A DNA stretch of 64,000 nt from an uncultured Myxococcales bacterium. Lineage in GTDB: Bacteria; Myxococcota; Myxococcia; Myxococcales; Myxococcaceae. The notes below the pieces were generated by a model. That model did not search any database. It was not told the origin of the DNA and saw nothing but the letters and a program-made list of their open reading frames with translations. The DNA lies in the NCBI GenBank assembly GCA_937980205.1, contig CALJKW010000054.1:39618-103617 (forward strand). The letters run 5' to 3'. Shown piece after piece: positions 1-7,521 of this stretch; position 1 is the stretch's first letter, and the number at the start of each line of letters is the position of its first letter. The position numbers and the translations under genes are program-made.

Positions 1-355
1 CTGCCGCCCGCGAGCGCAGCGCCTCGTCGAACCGATAGACGGCGACGTCTCCTCCGGTTCGGCCGACCCACGAGGCCAGCGCCGTGGGACCGACGGGGCC
101 GTACGCCTCCCAGATGACGCGCTCGCCGCGCTCCTCGAGCACGATGCCGACGTGTGTGTAGCGGCTGCCCGTGATGTCGCGGATGAGGTTGCAGCGCAGG
201 CCACACTCGAGATCCTGGAAGACGAGGTCGAGCGGCTCGATGCGAGCGTTGCGCTCGAGGGCGGCGAGCCGGCGCGATGGCTCGGCCTTCGCCCAGGCGA
301 CGAAGCTGGCGACCAGTGCCGACGTGACTGCGAGGATTGCCGCGAACAGGCGCAC
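1..355 (-). CDS. YiiX/NlpC-P60-like permuted papain-fold amidase, N-terminal part
   Basis: Only the first 118 residues are inside the window; the C-terminus lies off the left edge. The frame opens at a GTG (355..353) after an in-frame stretch without ATG. It begins with a hydrophobic export or anchor segment (VRLFAAILAVTSALVASFVAW). Next comes DLVFQDLECGL, then ITGSRYTHVGIVLEE. A catalytic-type Cys followed about 25 residues later by a TxxxYTHVGIV stretch is the hallmark of the YiiX/YebB branch of the permuted NlpC/P60 superfamily, which cleaves amide bonds in cell wall or lipid-linked substrates. The family call rests on this motif only; the substrate is unknown. The start is weakly supported because the nearest GGAGG lies about 18 bases upstream. 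Confidence 0.62.
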   Translation of the reverse strand, partial: MRLFAAILAVTSALVASFVAWAKAEPSRRLAALERNARIEPLDLVFQDLECGLRCNLIRDITGSRYTHVGIVLEERGERVIWEAYGPVGPTALASWVGRTGGDVAVYRFDEALRSRAA

Positions 356-485
356 AGGAGCGAGACAACGGAACCTCCCGCCGGGTTCTACGTCCCGCCA
401 TGGCCGTTCGCGGGAGGAGCGCAGAGACTCCGTTTCTCACGACTCGAGTCGTTTGGGCCGCGCAGGCCGTGCGGGTCACGCGGCA

Positions 486-596
486 GTGAAAAAGAGAAGA
501 AGCGCGAATCACGGTTACTCAGTTTCGGGCGCGTAAGTGCGCTGAACGCCGAGCCGCGAACGGCGAATCGCGATTCGCGCTACTTCTCTTTTTCAC
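486..596. repeat. 25-bp near-perfect terminal inverted repeat (MITE-like or long hairpin)
   Basis: The arm at 486-510 (starting gtgaaaaagagaag) and the arm at 572-596 (ending cttctctttttcac) are reverse complements with one mismatch in 25. They enclose 61 bp. A palindrome, cgaatcgcgattcg, sits at the inner edge of the right arm (565-578). The A/T-rich arms contrast with the GC-rich surroundings. No transposase is present, so this could be a miniature element or a strong bidirectional hairpin/terminator. Confidence 0.6.
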
Positions 597-721
597 CTCC
601 ATGCGACCTGCACGGCACGGCTCCCGTGCGGGAGCGTTCTCCGTCGGTCGGCACTGTCAGTGCATGGCGCCGGGAGAGCAGGGCTCGTGGCCGAGTATGG
701 ACTCGGGCCCGCGTGTGGGCC

Positions 722-775
722 CCGGTCGAGTGTGGGGTTCCGGTCGAATGCGGAGCTCCGGTCGACTGCAGGGTT
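722..775. repeat. Three imperfect 18-bp tandem repeats
   Basis: Units at 722-739, 740-757 and 758-775 share the core ccggtcga-n-tg-n-gg. Spacing is exactly 18 bp, with scattered substitutions. They lie just downstream of the stop of the small CxxC gene. No function is evident. Confidence 0.6.
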
Positions 776-829
776 CGCAGCAGAATGCGCGGCTCGCGGC
801 CGCAGCCAGTCCCGCCGCAGTCGGCGCGC

Positions 830-991
830 CTACGGCTTCTTGTTCGCCGCAGCCGCCTCGGCCTGCGTCACCTTCTTCTCGACCTCGGCGACGTGGGCGG
901 AGTCCAGCTTCACCTTCATCTCGCCGAGGGCGCGCCGCGCCTCAGCGGGGGTCATGGCCTGCTTGGCGAGCTCTACGCAGATGATGCACAT
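830..991 (-). CDS. Small CxxC protein, 53 aa
   Basis: A short frame starting MCIICVELAKQAMTPAEARR and ending at TAG (832..830). It is too small for routine ORF lists, but its codons are typical of its neighbours. The N-terminal CIIC could bind metal or form a disulfide. The rest is a helical, charged segment (ARRALGEMKVKLDS...EVEKKVTQAEAAAANKK). An in-frame TAG lies four codons upstream, so the ATG at 991 is the first possible start. It sits 40 bp downstream of the stop of the 149-aa exported protein and is probably the last gene of that operon. I recall similar mini-proteins in other myxobacteria but cannot assign a function. Confidence 0.6.
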   Translation of the reverse strand: MCIICVELAKQAMTPAEARRALGEMKVKLDSAHVAEVEKKVTQAEAAAANKKP

Positions 992-1031
992 GCACGGACG
1001 CTAACCCGGGGCCGTCCGCCGTTCAGCTCGA

Positions 1032-1481
1032 TCAATCGCACTTGTACTTCTGCACCTTGAACTTCCCGACCTTGTTGGCGCTCATTCCCATCTTCGGGCA
1101 GATGAACTGCGCGACGTCGGGGCGGGCGGGCCAGATGAGCGTCGCTGTACCGCGGTCCGTCTCGAACTGAACACCGCCGTCGACCCGCGTCACCGACGTG
1201 GCCTCGTACCAGTTGCCGCCCTCGATGGGCTCCTCGCGCAGCGTGTAGCCCTTGGGTGAATCGACGATGACGAACTTGTCCTCGTGGTTGCACTGCGAGG
1301 TGCGGACGAGCTCGCCGTCCTTCTGCGTCAACATCACCCAGTTGCGCGGCAGCCCGCGCATCGCGGCCTCGCGGGCCCGGAGCTCGTCGCACGCCGGAAG
1401 CTCGGGCGGCTCGAAGCGCCGTTCCTCTGCTGCGGCGGGTAGCGCGCCCGCGAGCAGCGCCAGCACGGCGACTCGTCTCAT
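1032..1481 (-). CDS. Exported hypothetical protein, 149 aa
   Basis: Begins with a clear signal peptide (MRRVAVLALLAGALPAAAEE) with probable cleavage after AAA or AAE, so the product is periplasmic or secreted. The mature part contains a few cysteines (PACDEL, SQCNHE, FICPKM, KYKCD), which may form disulfides. No recognisable domain is visible. The ATG overlaps the TGA of the upstream DUF2891 gene (ATGA), indicating translational coupling. This favours the short start over a longer arginine-rich extension in the same frame. Confidence 0.7.
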   Translation of the reverse strand: MRRVAVLALLAGALPAAAEERRFEPPELPACDELRAREAAMRGLPRNWVMLTQKDGELVRTSQCNHEDKFVIVDSPKGYTLREEPIEGGNWYEATSVTRVDGGVQFETDRGTATLIWPARPDVAQFICPKMGMSANKVGKFKVQKYKCD

Positions 1482-2527
1482 TTCAGTCCTCTTCCCGTCA
1501 CGAGGTACGTCGCGAAGCTGCCGAGCCAATGACCGCCCTCGTAGTGCTCGCCGGTCACCGACTCGAGCCCCGCCGAGCGGTGTGCAGCGGCAGCGGCACG
1601 CAGCGCGCCGGCCCGCGCGTCGCCTTCGGGCAGGCCGGCGGCGATGCCCTCGAGCATCCACGCGCGCGAGAGGTTGAGGCCGTCGAGGTGCGCGAGCTTC
1701 GGGTCGCTTCGGTCGGTGACGACCTCGGGTGAAAGCCACGCCTCGCCGGCGCGCGACGGCAGCGCGGGCAGAAACGACCCGAGCCACGGCGCGAACTGGG
1801 CCGGCGGGAGCACGCGGCGCATCAGGTCGGCCTCGGCGAGGCACGGCGAGAGGAAGTCCTGGCCGCCGGGCTCGAAGCGCAGCGGGCAGTCGGCGTCCTT
1901 CGCGTAGTACGCGGCGATGCGCTCGCGCAGCAGCGCCTGCATCGGCTCGTCCTTCGCGACGGCGGCCCAGTCCCAGACGAGCCCGAACGCGAACGCGGTC
2001 TGGTCGTGCTCTCCGACGCGAATCGGGCGCGAGAGCTTCGGCAGCCACGCGCGGATGCGATTGGCCGCCTCGCGCTCGAGCGGCTCGAGCACCTTCGCCA
2101 GCGCCGCGTCGCTCTCGCGCAGCTCGGCCGCGAGCAAGAGCAGCCACGCGAGGCCGTAGGGGCGCTCGAAGCTGACGCGGCCCTTGCCGGTGATGTACGC
2201 GACCTCGGCGGCGATGTTCTTCGTTGTGAGGCTCTTCGCGAGCGCCTTCTTCGCCTGCGCGGCGAATGCGGCTTCGGGGGACAGCCGCACGAGCCGGGCG
2301 AGCAGCCAGTGTCCGTGCACCGCCGAGTGCCAGTCGTAGCAGCCGTAGAACGCCGGCGTGAGCTGCGAGGGCGTCCGGGCATCGCGCGCGTCGTTCAGCA
2401 CGTGCGCGAGCTTGTTCGGGTACTCCTTGTGAACGCAGGCGAGCGCGAGCTTCGCGAAGCGCGCAGCGACGGCCTCGTCGAGGCCTGGCGTCTGCGAGAG
2501 CGCGGCAGCGACGAGAAGCGGCAGCAT
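1478..2527 (-). CDS. DUF2891 family protein, exported, 349 aa
   Basis: The start chosen is the ATG at 2527, which overlaps the upstream TAA by one base (TAATG). It gives a signal peptide (MLPLLVAAALSQ). The body resembles the DUF2891 family: FAKLALACVHKEYPNK near the N-terminus, then FYGCYDWHSAVHGHW, then ...ESVTGEHYEGGHWLGSFATYLVTGRG at the end. The fold is expected to be an all-helical barrel-like protein; no reaction is established for the family, to my knowledge. Conserved His, Trp and Asp residues (DWHSAVHGHW) look like a pocket. It is the central gene of a minus-strand operon whose members all carry export signals. Confidence 0.75.
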   Translation of the reverse strand: MLPLLVAAALSQTPGLDEAVAARFAKLALACVHKEYPNKLAHVLNDARDARTPSQLTPAFYGCYDWHSAVHGHWLLARLVRLSPEAAFAAQAKKALAKSLTTKNIAAEVAYITGKGRVSFERPYGLAWLLLLAAELRESDAALAKVLEPLEREAANRIRAWLPKLSRPIRVGEHDQTAFAFGLVWDWAAVAKDEPMQALLRERIAAYYAKDADCPLRFEPGGQDFLSPCLAEADLMRRVLPPAQFAPWLGSFLPALPSRAGEAWLSPEVVTDRSDPKLAHLDGLNLSRAWMLEGIAAGLPEGDARAGALRAAAAAHRSAGLESVTGEHYEGGHWLGSFATYLVTGRGLK

Positions 2528-2895
2528 TACTGCTGCGGCCCGACCCAGGTCTGCCCGCTGTCGCACTGAGACATCGCGGCCGCGGCGTCGGGGTAGCTGC
2601 TGCCCTGGTAGTACCAGTTGGTCTGCTTCGAGCCTTCAGCGCTCGTGCCCTGACAGCCGCCGAGGCTCGAGCCCGAGTCGCAGGTGGCGTTCTCGGTGTA
2701 CGTCGCTCCGCCGGCGGCGCTCTTCAGCGTCTCGCAGACGCCTTGAAACGTGACGAGCGACGGGCCCACGAAGTTGCGGATGTCCGTGCACTGGTCGCGA
2801 TTCGGTCGCAGGTCGCACCGAGCGCTCTTGCTGCCGATGGGGAGGACTCCACAGCCGGACACCGCGAAGAGACTGACGAGGAGGAGGCGGCGCAT
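2527..2895 (-). CDS. Cysteine-containing lipoprotein, 122 aa
   Basis: MRRLLLVSLFAVSGCG is a lipoprotein signal with lipobox VSGC, so the mature protein should be membrane-anchored. Several further cysteines (CDLRPN, QCTD, GVCETL, TCDSG, GGCQG, SQCDSG) suggest disulfides. No domain is recognised. It heads the 2895-to-830 operon. The start at 2895 was chosen over a 7-codon upstream extension because it places the signal peptide at the N-terminus. The divergent gene starts only 22 bp away. Confidence 0.65.
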   Translation of the reverse strand: MRRLLLVSLFAVSGCGVLPIGSKSARCDLRPNRDQCTDIRNFVGPSLVTFQGVCETLKSAAGGATYTENATCDSGSSLGGCQGTSAEGSKQTNWYYQGSSYPDAAAAMSQCDSGQTWVGPQQ

Positions 2896-2917
2896 TTGAC
2901 CGATGATAGCCGGCACC

Positions 2918-3421
2918 ATGCCTGCCTTGAACGAAGCGCTGCAGCTCTACTTTCGCGGCGAGCGCAACCTCGGCCTCGCGCTCGCGGTCTACGGCCTCGC
3001 GCTGCTGGCGGTCGCAGTGTGGCTGTGGCGCACGCAGGACGGCGGCTTCGGGCTCGCGCTGATGGTGACGCTCGGCGTCCTCGGGCTCGCCTTCTCCGGA
3101 GGAGGCGCCTTCCTCGCCGGCAAGACGCCCGGCCAGGTCGCGAAGCTCGAGGCGGACCTGAAGGCTGCGCCGGACACGGCCACCGAGGCCGAGTACCAGC
3201 GCATGGTGAAGGTGAACCAGCTGTGGCCTCGCGCCAAGCTCGCGTGGACGGTGCTCACCGCCATAGCGCTCGCGCTCATCATGCTCGTGAAGCGCGAGTG
3301 GGCCGCCGGCCTGGGCCTCGCCCTGCTGTTCGGCACCACCGCGCTGATGGCCACCGACCTCTTCGCCGAGCGGCGCGCCGAGCCGTACACGCGCGCGCTC
3401 GAGGCGGCGCGGCGCAGCTGA
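2918..3421 (+). CDS. Integral membrane protein, 167 aa
   Basis: Starts MPALNEALQLYFRGERNLG. It has two N-terminal hydrophobic segments (about residues 21-40 and 48-68), a polar central stretch (residues 70-105) and two more membrane segments (about 110-130 and 133-150). A four-helix inner-membrane protein is likely. No family is recognised. The ATG at 2918 was preferred over one 15 bp upstream, which would overlap the divergent promoter region. Confidence 0.65.
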   Translation: MPALNEALQLYFRGERNLGLALAVYGLALLAVAVWLWRTQDGGFGLALMVTLGVLGLAFSGGGAFLAGKTPGQVAKLEADLKAAPDTATEAEYQRMVKVNQLWPRAKLAWTVLTAIALALIMLVKREWAAGLGLALLFGTTALMATDLFAERRAEPYTRALEAARRS

Positions 3422-3422
3422 C

Positions 3423-5195
3423 TCAGAGGCAGGTGACGTCGTAGGTGACGGTCACCGTCGAGCCCTCGGGAATCGAGAAGGGCTGGAAGACGATGGCGTT
3501 CATGACGCTGTTGAAGCTCCAGCTGCCGGCCGGCGCGGGTACGCCGTCGACGCTCACGACCGGCGCGGACGCCGGTTCAGCCGTGAGGTGGAACGTCCAT
3601 GGCGACCGGGGCAAGCCGATGTTCGACCTGAACGCGAAGTGCCAATTCGGCGTGTGAATGTCTTCGATGACACCGTTCAGCTCGGTGGCGGCGGCACGCG
3701 CGCGCGGCTGACCTCCGTCGAGCTCTGGGCCCACGGTAGAGAACGAGTCGAGTTGCGCGGTGTACGTCTGAACCGGCGCCGGCGAGGCGTCGTCGCTCGC
3801 CGAGACGGAGATGACGCCCAGGTGGCCGCCATCGCGAGCCATGGCCGATGAGGCCGCGACCGCAATCTCGAGCAGCGGAGGCGTGGCCGTGCCATTGACT
3901 CCGATCAGCGCGAGCTGCTGGGCGAAGAGAGCGCGCGCATTGGGCGTTCGATCGCTGATGACGGGTCCGAGCAGCCCGCCGTCTCCACTCGAGGTGGTGA
4001 CGCCGATGCGCGTGTCGAAGGCGCCGCCAAACCAGTAGTCGGCGAACGCTTCGAGGTTCTGCGTGACGGACGAACGGAGGCCCGCCATGGCCGGCCCGTC
4101 GTCGAGCACCAGCAGAAGGTTCACCGCCGGGCGCCGGCCGACGAGGTACGAGTCCGTCTGCTGCACGTAGACGTCGCCGGTGCCTCGGACCGTGACGACG
4201 TAGTCGACCGTCTCACCGTTCTGGAGGACCCGAAGCAGGAACGCGCCGGTGTCCGGACCGACGTCGAGCGGCTTGTAGCGGAGCGCGAACGTGTGCGGCG
4301 CCGCGCCGGCCACGAACTGCGTGCCCGCTTCGAAGCTCGGCGTGCCGTCGATGAAGAACTCGGGGCACGGCGTCGGACCCGGGCACGACGGCGTTCCCGG
4401 CTGGACGCCGCCGGCTGCGAGCAGCCCGTAGCTGGCGACCGTCACCGGCGCCACGCACGTGTTGTAGATGGCGAAGGTGCGCCTCGGCGACGGGCACCGC
4501 TGCTGGACCGTGCCGAAGTCGAGGTCGCTCGGGGAGATCGTCAGGCACGCACCGGGGACGGTCGCGACCAGCCGCACCTGGTGCGGACCGATTCGCAGCG
4601 TCGCTTTGTGCTGCCCCGCGGCGCCCGGTGTGGCGTCGACGCGCAGCAGGCGCTCCTGGCCGGGCAGCAGCTGCAAAGGAAGCTGAGCCGCGGGAACCGA
4701 GAACACCGAAGAGCCGACGATCTCGACGTCGCTGATGAAGCACGCCCCGGCGCCCGAGCTGCGCACCGTCACGTTCGCGCTCTTGATCGCCGGCGCCGTC
4801 ACCAGCCCGAAGTCCAGCTGCGCAGGGCTCACCAGGAACACGCACGGCTCCAGAGGCACGACGTCGGCGCCCAAGGGGACGCGAACGGTGCCGCCGTTGC
4901 TCACCAGCACGAGCTCCGCGGCCTTGAAGCCCGGCGTCGCGGCGGTGGCGGTGACCACCAGCGAGTCGCTCACCGTGAAGTCCGCAGACTCGAGCCGGGG
5001 CGGCTCGAGCACGAGCTCGGTGCCAGGGTCGCCGACGTTGCGAATCTTCAGCTGCCGCGAGGCCGGCTCGACGATGCGCAGGAAGTCGACGCGCTCCGGC
5101 TGCACCTGCAGGCGCGGCTGGGGAACCGGCAGCCGGGGGCTCGTGCCGGGCGAGCACGCGACGGCGGTGACCACCAGCAGAACCGAACCGCGCAC
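3423..5195 (-). CDS. Choice-of-anchor-D lipoprotein with degenerate VWA-like domain, 590 aa
   Basis: A GTG-started frame with a lipoprotein-like signal (RGSVLLVVTAVACSPG). Tandem Ig-like/ASH-type units carry the recurring VDFLRIVEP, LDFGLVTAP and LDFGTVQQR strands typical of choice-of-anchor-D domains. A Rossmann-like VWA segment follows (about residues 355-500). Its expected MIDAS DxSxS is replaced by LVLDDGPAMA, so metal-dependent adhesion may be lost. The C-terminus ends in a small beta-sandwich (TAEPASAPVVSVDGV...TVTYDVTCL) shared with the 898-aa paralogue at 17000-19696. It starts 21 bp after the patatin stop, so the two are probably co-transcribed. Predicted surface lipoprotein. Confidence 0.72.
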   Translation of the reverse strand: MRGSVLLVVTAVACSPGTSPRLPVPQPRLQVQPERVDFLRIVEPASRQLKIRNVGDPGTELVLEPPRLESADFTVSDSLVVTATAATPGFKAAELVLVSNGGTVRVPLGADVVPLEPCVFLVSPAQLDFGLVTAPAIKSANVTVRSSGAGACFISDVEIVGSSVFSVPAAQLPLQLLPGQERLLRVDATPGAAGQHKATLRIGPHQVRLVATVPGACLTISPSDLDFGTVQQRCPSPRRTFAIYNTCVAPVTVASYGLLAAGGVQPGTPSCPGPTPCPEFFIDGTPSFEAGTQFVAGAAPHTFALRYKPLDVGPDTGAFLLRVLQNGETVDYVVTVRGTGDVYVQQTDSYLVGRRPAVNLLLVLDDGPAMAGLRSSVTQNLEAFADYWFGGAFDTRIGVTTSSGDGGLLGPVISDRTPNARALFAQQLALIGVNGTATPPLLEIAVAASSAMARDGGHLGVISVSASDDASPAPVQTYTAQLDSFSTVGPELDGGQPRARAAATELNGVIEDIHTPNWHFAFRSNIGLPRSPWTFHLTAEPASAPVVSVDGVPAPAGSWSFNSVMNAIVFQPFSIPEGSTVTVTYDVTCL

Positions 5196-5216
5196 CCCCG
5201 CAGTGCTACGCGAGTC

Positions 5217-7418
5217 TCAGTAGAACTGGAAGCCCACCGCGAACTGCACGTGAAACCACGCGTCGCCGCTGCGGTAGAGCGACGGGAAGGTCTGAAACAC
5301 CACCTGCGCGCGCAGGCGCTCGAGCAGCGTCGCTCCGATGAGGCCCTCGACCAGCGGGTGCGTGCAGTTGCGGCGATCGAACGTGAGCGTCTCGTCGCAG
5401 CGCCTCGTGCCCAGCGTATCGAGCACCGACAGCTGCACGCCCGCACGCGCGGCGACGCGAGGCTGAATGTACGCGTTCGACAGCACCGACAGCCTCACCT
5501 CCGGCCCGGCGACGAGATTCACCGTCAGCTGCGGCCTGCGGTCGGTGAACAGCGAGAAGAAGTAGTTGAGCCCCAGCGCCGCGGTGAGCTGCAGCCACTG
5601 CGGCAGCATCTTCCAGGGCAGCACGCTGACTCCGACCTCGGCCACCGTCCCGAACCCGACGTAGGCGGAGAGCGGAGGCGGGCTGTACGCGAGCGTGTTG
5701 AGCGCCGCGGTCGCCGTCGTCTTCGTCAGCACGCGGTCGGCGAGGCCCGGCTGGGCGCCGACCCACGCCTCGACGACGCCGTCGAGCTTGCGCCGCAGCG
5801 CGAGCATGCCGCGGCTGGCGTGCAGCCTCGACAGGCCGAGGTCGACGAACTCGAACCCGTACTCCTCGAGCAGGCGCATGAAGTAGTCGAACGCCGGCTC
5901 CTTCTTCCCGCGCTCGCGGCGGCCGTCGGGCAGCTCTTTCACCGAGGGGACGCGCGGCGCCATGCGGCCGAGCCGCGCGCGCGCGCAGTGCGGGTGATCT
6001 CTCCCCGACGCCGGCGCGGCCTGCGCCCGGCACGCCGAGTAGAGCCGGTCGAGGCTCACCTGCAAGAGCACGCGGAAGTTGTCCTGCCCCGGCAGCGAGC
6101 ACAGCGGCGCGTACTTCTCGTAGCCCGGCTCGACCACCGACAGGAGGCACATGAACGGCGCCCAGCCGCTGCGCGCCTCGTCGTCGACCGACATCATCGC
6201 GTCGAAGTCGAACGGCCGCTCTTCGAGCTCGACGAAGGCGTCGTACATGCCGGCGTAGAAGTCGAAGATGCGGAAGTCCTTCTCGAAGAAGCCGATGAAG
6301 TGCTGCAGCTGCTCGCCGGCCTTCGGCAGGCTGCCGCGGAACAAGTGGACGCGCGTGGCGACGTCGGCCTTCTCGCTGGCGAGCTGCACGAGCTCGCGGG
6401 CGCGCGCCGACTCGACCATGCCGCCGCCCATCGAGAACAGCTTCGACAGCACCCCGTGCGTCGAGTCGGTCGCCGCGTCATCGACCTCGGGCGGGTAGAC
6501 CGTCGTCGACGGGTCGAAGAAGGCGAAGTGCATGTCGTTCAACGTGTCGATCTCCGACACCTGCCACGCGGCGCGCAGGGGCTGGTTGTCGAAGAGGCCG
6601 CCGTCGAAGAAGAGGTCGACGAGCTCGGGGCGATCGCAGGCCAGCGACGGCGGCACGACGAGGCAGTGCGGTATCGGCTGCGGCGCGAAGGCGAGCGGGA
6701 ACGCGCCCGACGCGAAGACGACCGAGCGCAGCAGGTTGAAGTTGGTGGTGCCGTCTTTCCCGAACGGCAACAGCGGCACCGGCACCGTCGAAGCGGGGTG
6801 GACGAAGTTCGAGAGCCGGGGCGGCACTCCGGGGCCGCGGCCCTCGATGCGCACGATGAACGTCTCGAGCGCGCGCGGCACCGACAGGCCTTCCTGCAGC
6901 TTCACCTGCCGCGGCTTCACGCGCGTCACGGTCGCGGCGAACACGACGTCGCAGCCCTCGCGCAGGCCCTGGTTCCACTCGGCGCGCACCTCTTCGAACG
7001 CGCGCTCGACGGCGTCGCGCGAGAACAGCGCATCGTCGGTCGCGCGCTTCTTGTCGAACAGCTGCTCGAAGCCGACGGGCTCCCACACGCGCCAGCCGAG
7101 GTCGCGCCGCGGGTACGGGTTTGGAGCGCGGCACGACGACAGCGCCGCGCCGAGCGCGTTCATGCTGCCCGCGGACGCGCCGGTGACGACGCGCAGCTGC
7201 CGCTTCGGAGCGAGCTTGAGCGCCTCGCCGTAGATGTACAGCGCGCCGGCCTCCCACGTGCCGAGCGAGACGCCGCCGCTCACGGTGATGCCGAGCGGAG
7301 CCGCGGGCGCGTCGGCCACCGCTGATCCGCCGAGCAGCGCGAGCGCGAGCAGCGCCGGCGCGGCGGCCCGCGCGGCTCGGCTCGACGGCGTCGTGGACGC
7401 GGCTGCGACTCTCGGCAT
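5217..7418 (-). CDS. Patatin-like phospholipase with C-terminal barrel-like region, 733 aa
   Basis: An N-terminal signal (about residues 15-36, ending AVADAPAAP) is followed by a patatin domain. The oxyanion motif is GGVSLGTWEAG, the nucleophile elbow is GASAG (VTGASAGSMNALGAAL), and the Asp of the Ser-Asp dyad lies in FFDGGLFDNQPL. This is a complete catalytic set for a lipid acyl hydrolase. From about residue 560 the sequence has alternating hydrophobic strands (YVGFGTVAEVGVSVL, LTVNLVAGPEVRLSVL) and ends in an aromatic residue (VQFAVGFQFY). That is characteristic of an outer-membrane beta-barrel, so a type V-like surface phospholipase is plausible. No POTRA is evident. Confidence 0.82.
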   Translation of the reverse strand: MPRVAAASTTPSSRAARAAAPALLALALLGGSAVADAPAAPLGITVSGGVSLGTWEAGALYIYGEALKLAPKRQLRVVTGASAGSMNALGAALSSCRAPNPYPRRDLGWRVWEPVGFEQLFDKKRATDDALFSRDAVERAFEEVRAEWNQGLREGCDVVFAATVTRVKPRQVKLQEGLSVPRALETFIVRIEGRGPGVPPRLSNFVHPASTVPVPLLPFGKDGTTNFNLLRSVVFASGAFPLAFAPQPIPHCLVVPPSLACDRPELVDLFFDGGLFDNQPLRAAWQVSEIDTLNDMHFAFFDPSTTVYPPEVDDAATDSTHGVLSKLFSMGGGMVESARARELVQLASEKADVATRVHLFRGSLPKAGEQLQHFIGFFEKDFRIFDFYAGMYDAFVELEERPFDFDAMMSVDDEARSGWAPFMCLLSVVEPGYEKYAPLCSLPGQDNFRVLLQVSLDRLYSACRAQAAPASGRDHPHCARARLGRMAPRVPSVKELPDGRRERGKKEPAFDYFMRLLEEYGFEFVDLGLSRLHASRGMLALRRKLDGVVEAWVGAQPGLADRVLTKTTATAALNTLAYSPPPLSAYVGFGTVAEVGVSVLPWKMLPQWLQLTAALGLNYFFSLFTDRRPQLTVNLVAGPEVRLSVLSNAYIQPRVAARAGVQLSVLDTLGTRRCDETLTFDRRNCTHPLVEGLIGATLLERLRAQVVFQTFPSLYRSGDAWFHVQFAVGFQFY

Positions 7419-7521
7419 TGCGGGCGACTCTCACGAAGCGGCCGCGTGGCCGTCAATGCAAAGACGCGCTCAAGAGCAGCTTGTGGCAGGCACGAAGCGG
7501 CATCTACATTCCGCAGGCGCC

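Larger units (their letters stand above)
356..829. other. 474-bp gene-free repeat-rich intergenic region
   Basis: I find no convincing coding frame here; the open frames have arginine-rich, out-of-frame composition. The region holds a long inverted repeat (486-510 with 572-596), a perfect 14-bp palindrome (565-578) and three 18-bp tandem repeats (722-775). It also has a small inverted pair, cctcccgc (374-381) and gcgggagg (410-417). It separates the partial amidase gene from the operon that reads towards it. Confidence 0.6.

Noticed and set aside
4293..7325. 1010-codon plus-strand open frame
   Set aside because: Out-of-frame shadow of the patatin and anchor-D genes: arginine/histidine-rich composition, no motif, and the minus strand carries complete motifs throughout. 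The same applies to other long GC-rich frames, such as 16928-19972 minus and 34823-37822 plus.
7484..7498. Sigma-54-like site (GG-N10-GC) before the Hsp70 gene
   Set aside because: TGGCAGGCACGAAGC keeps GG/GC but the usual TT before GC is AA; such matches are common in GC-rich DNA and there is no activator gene nearby.
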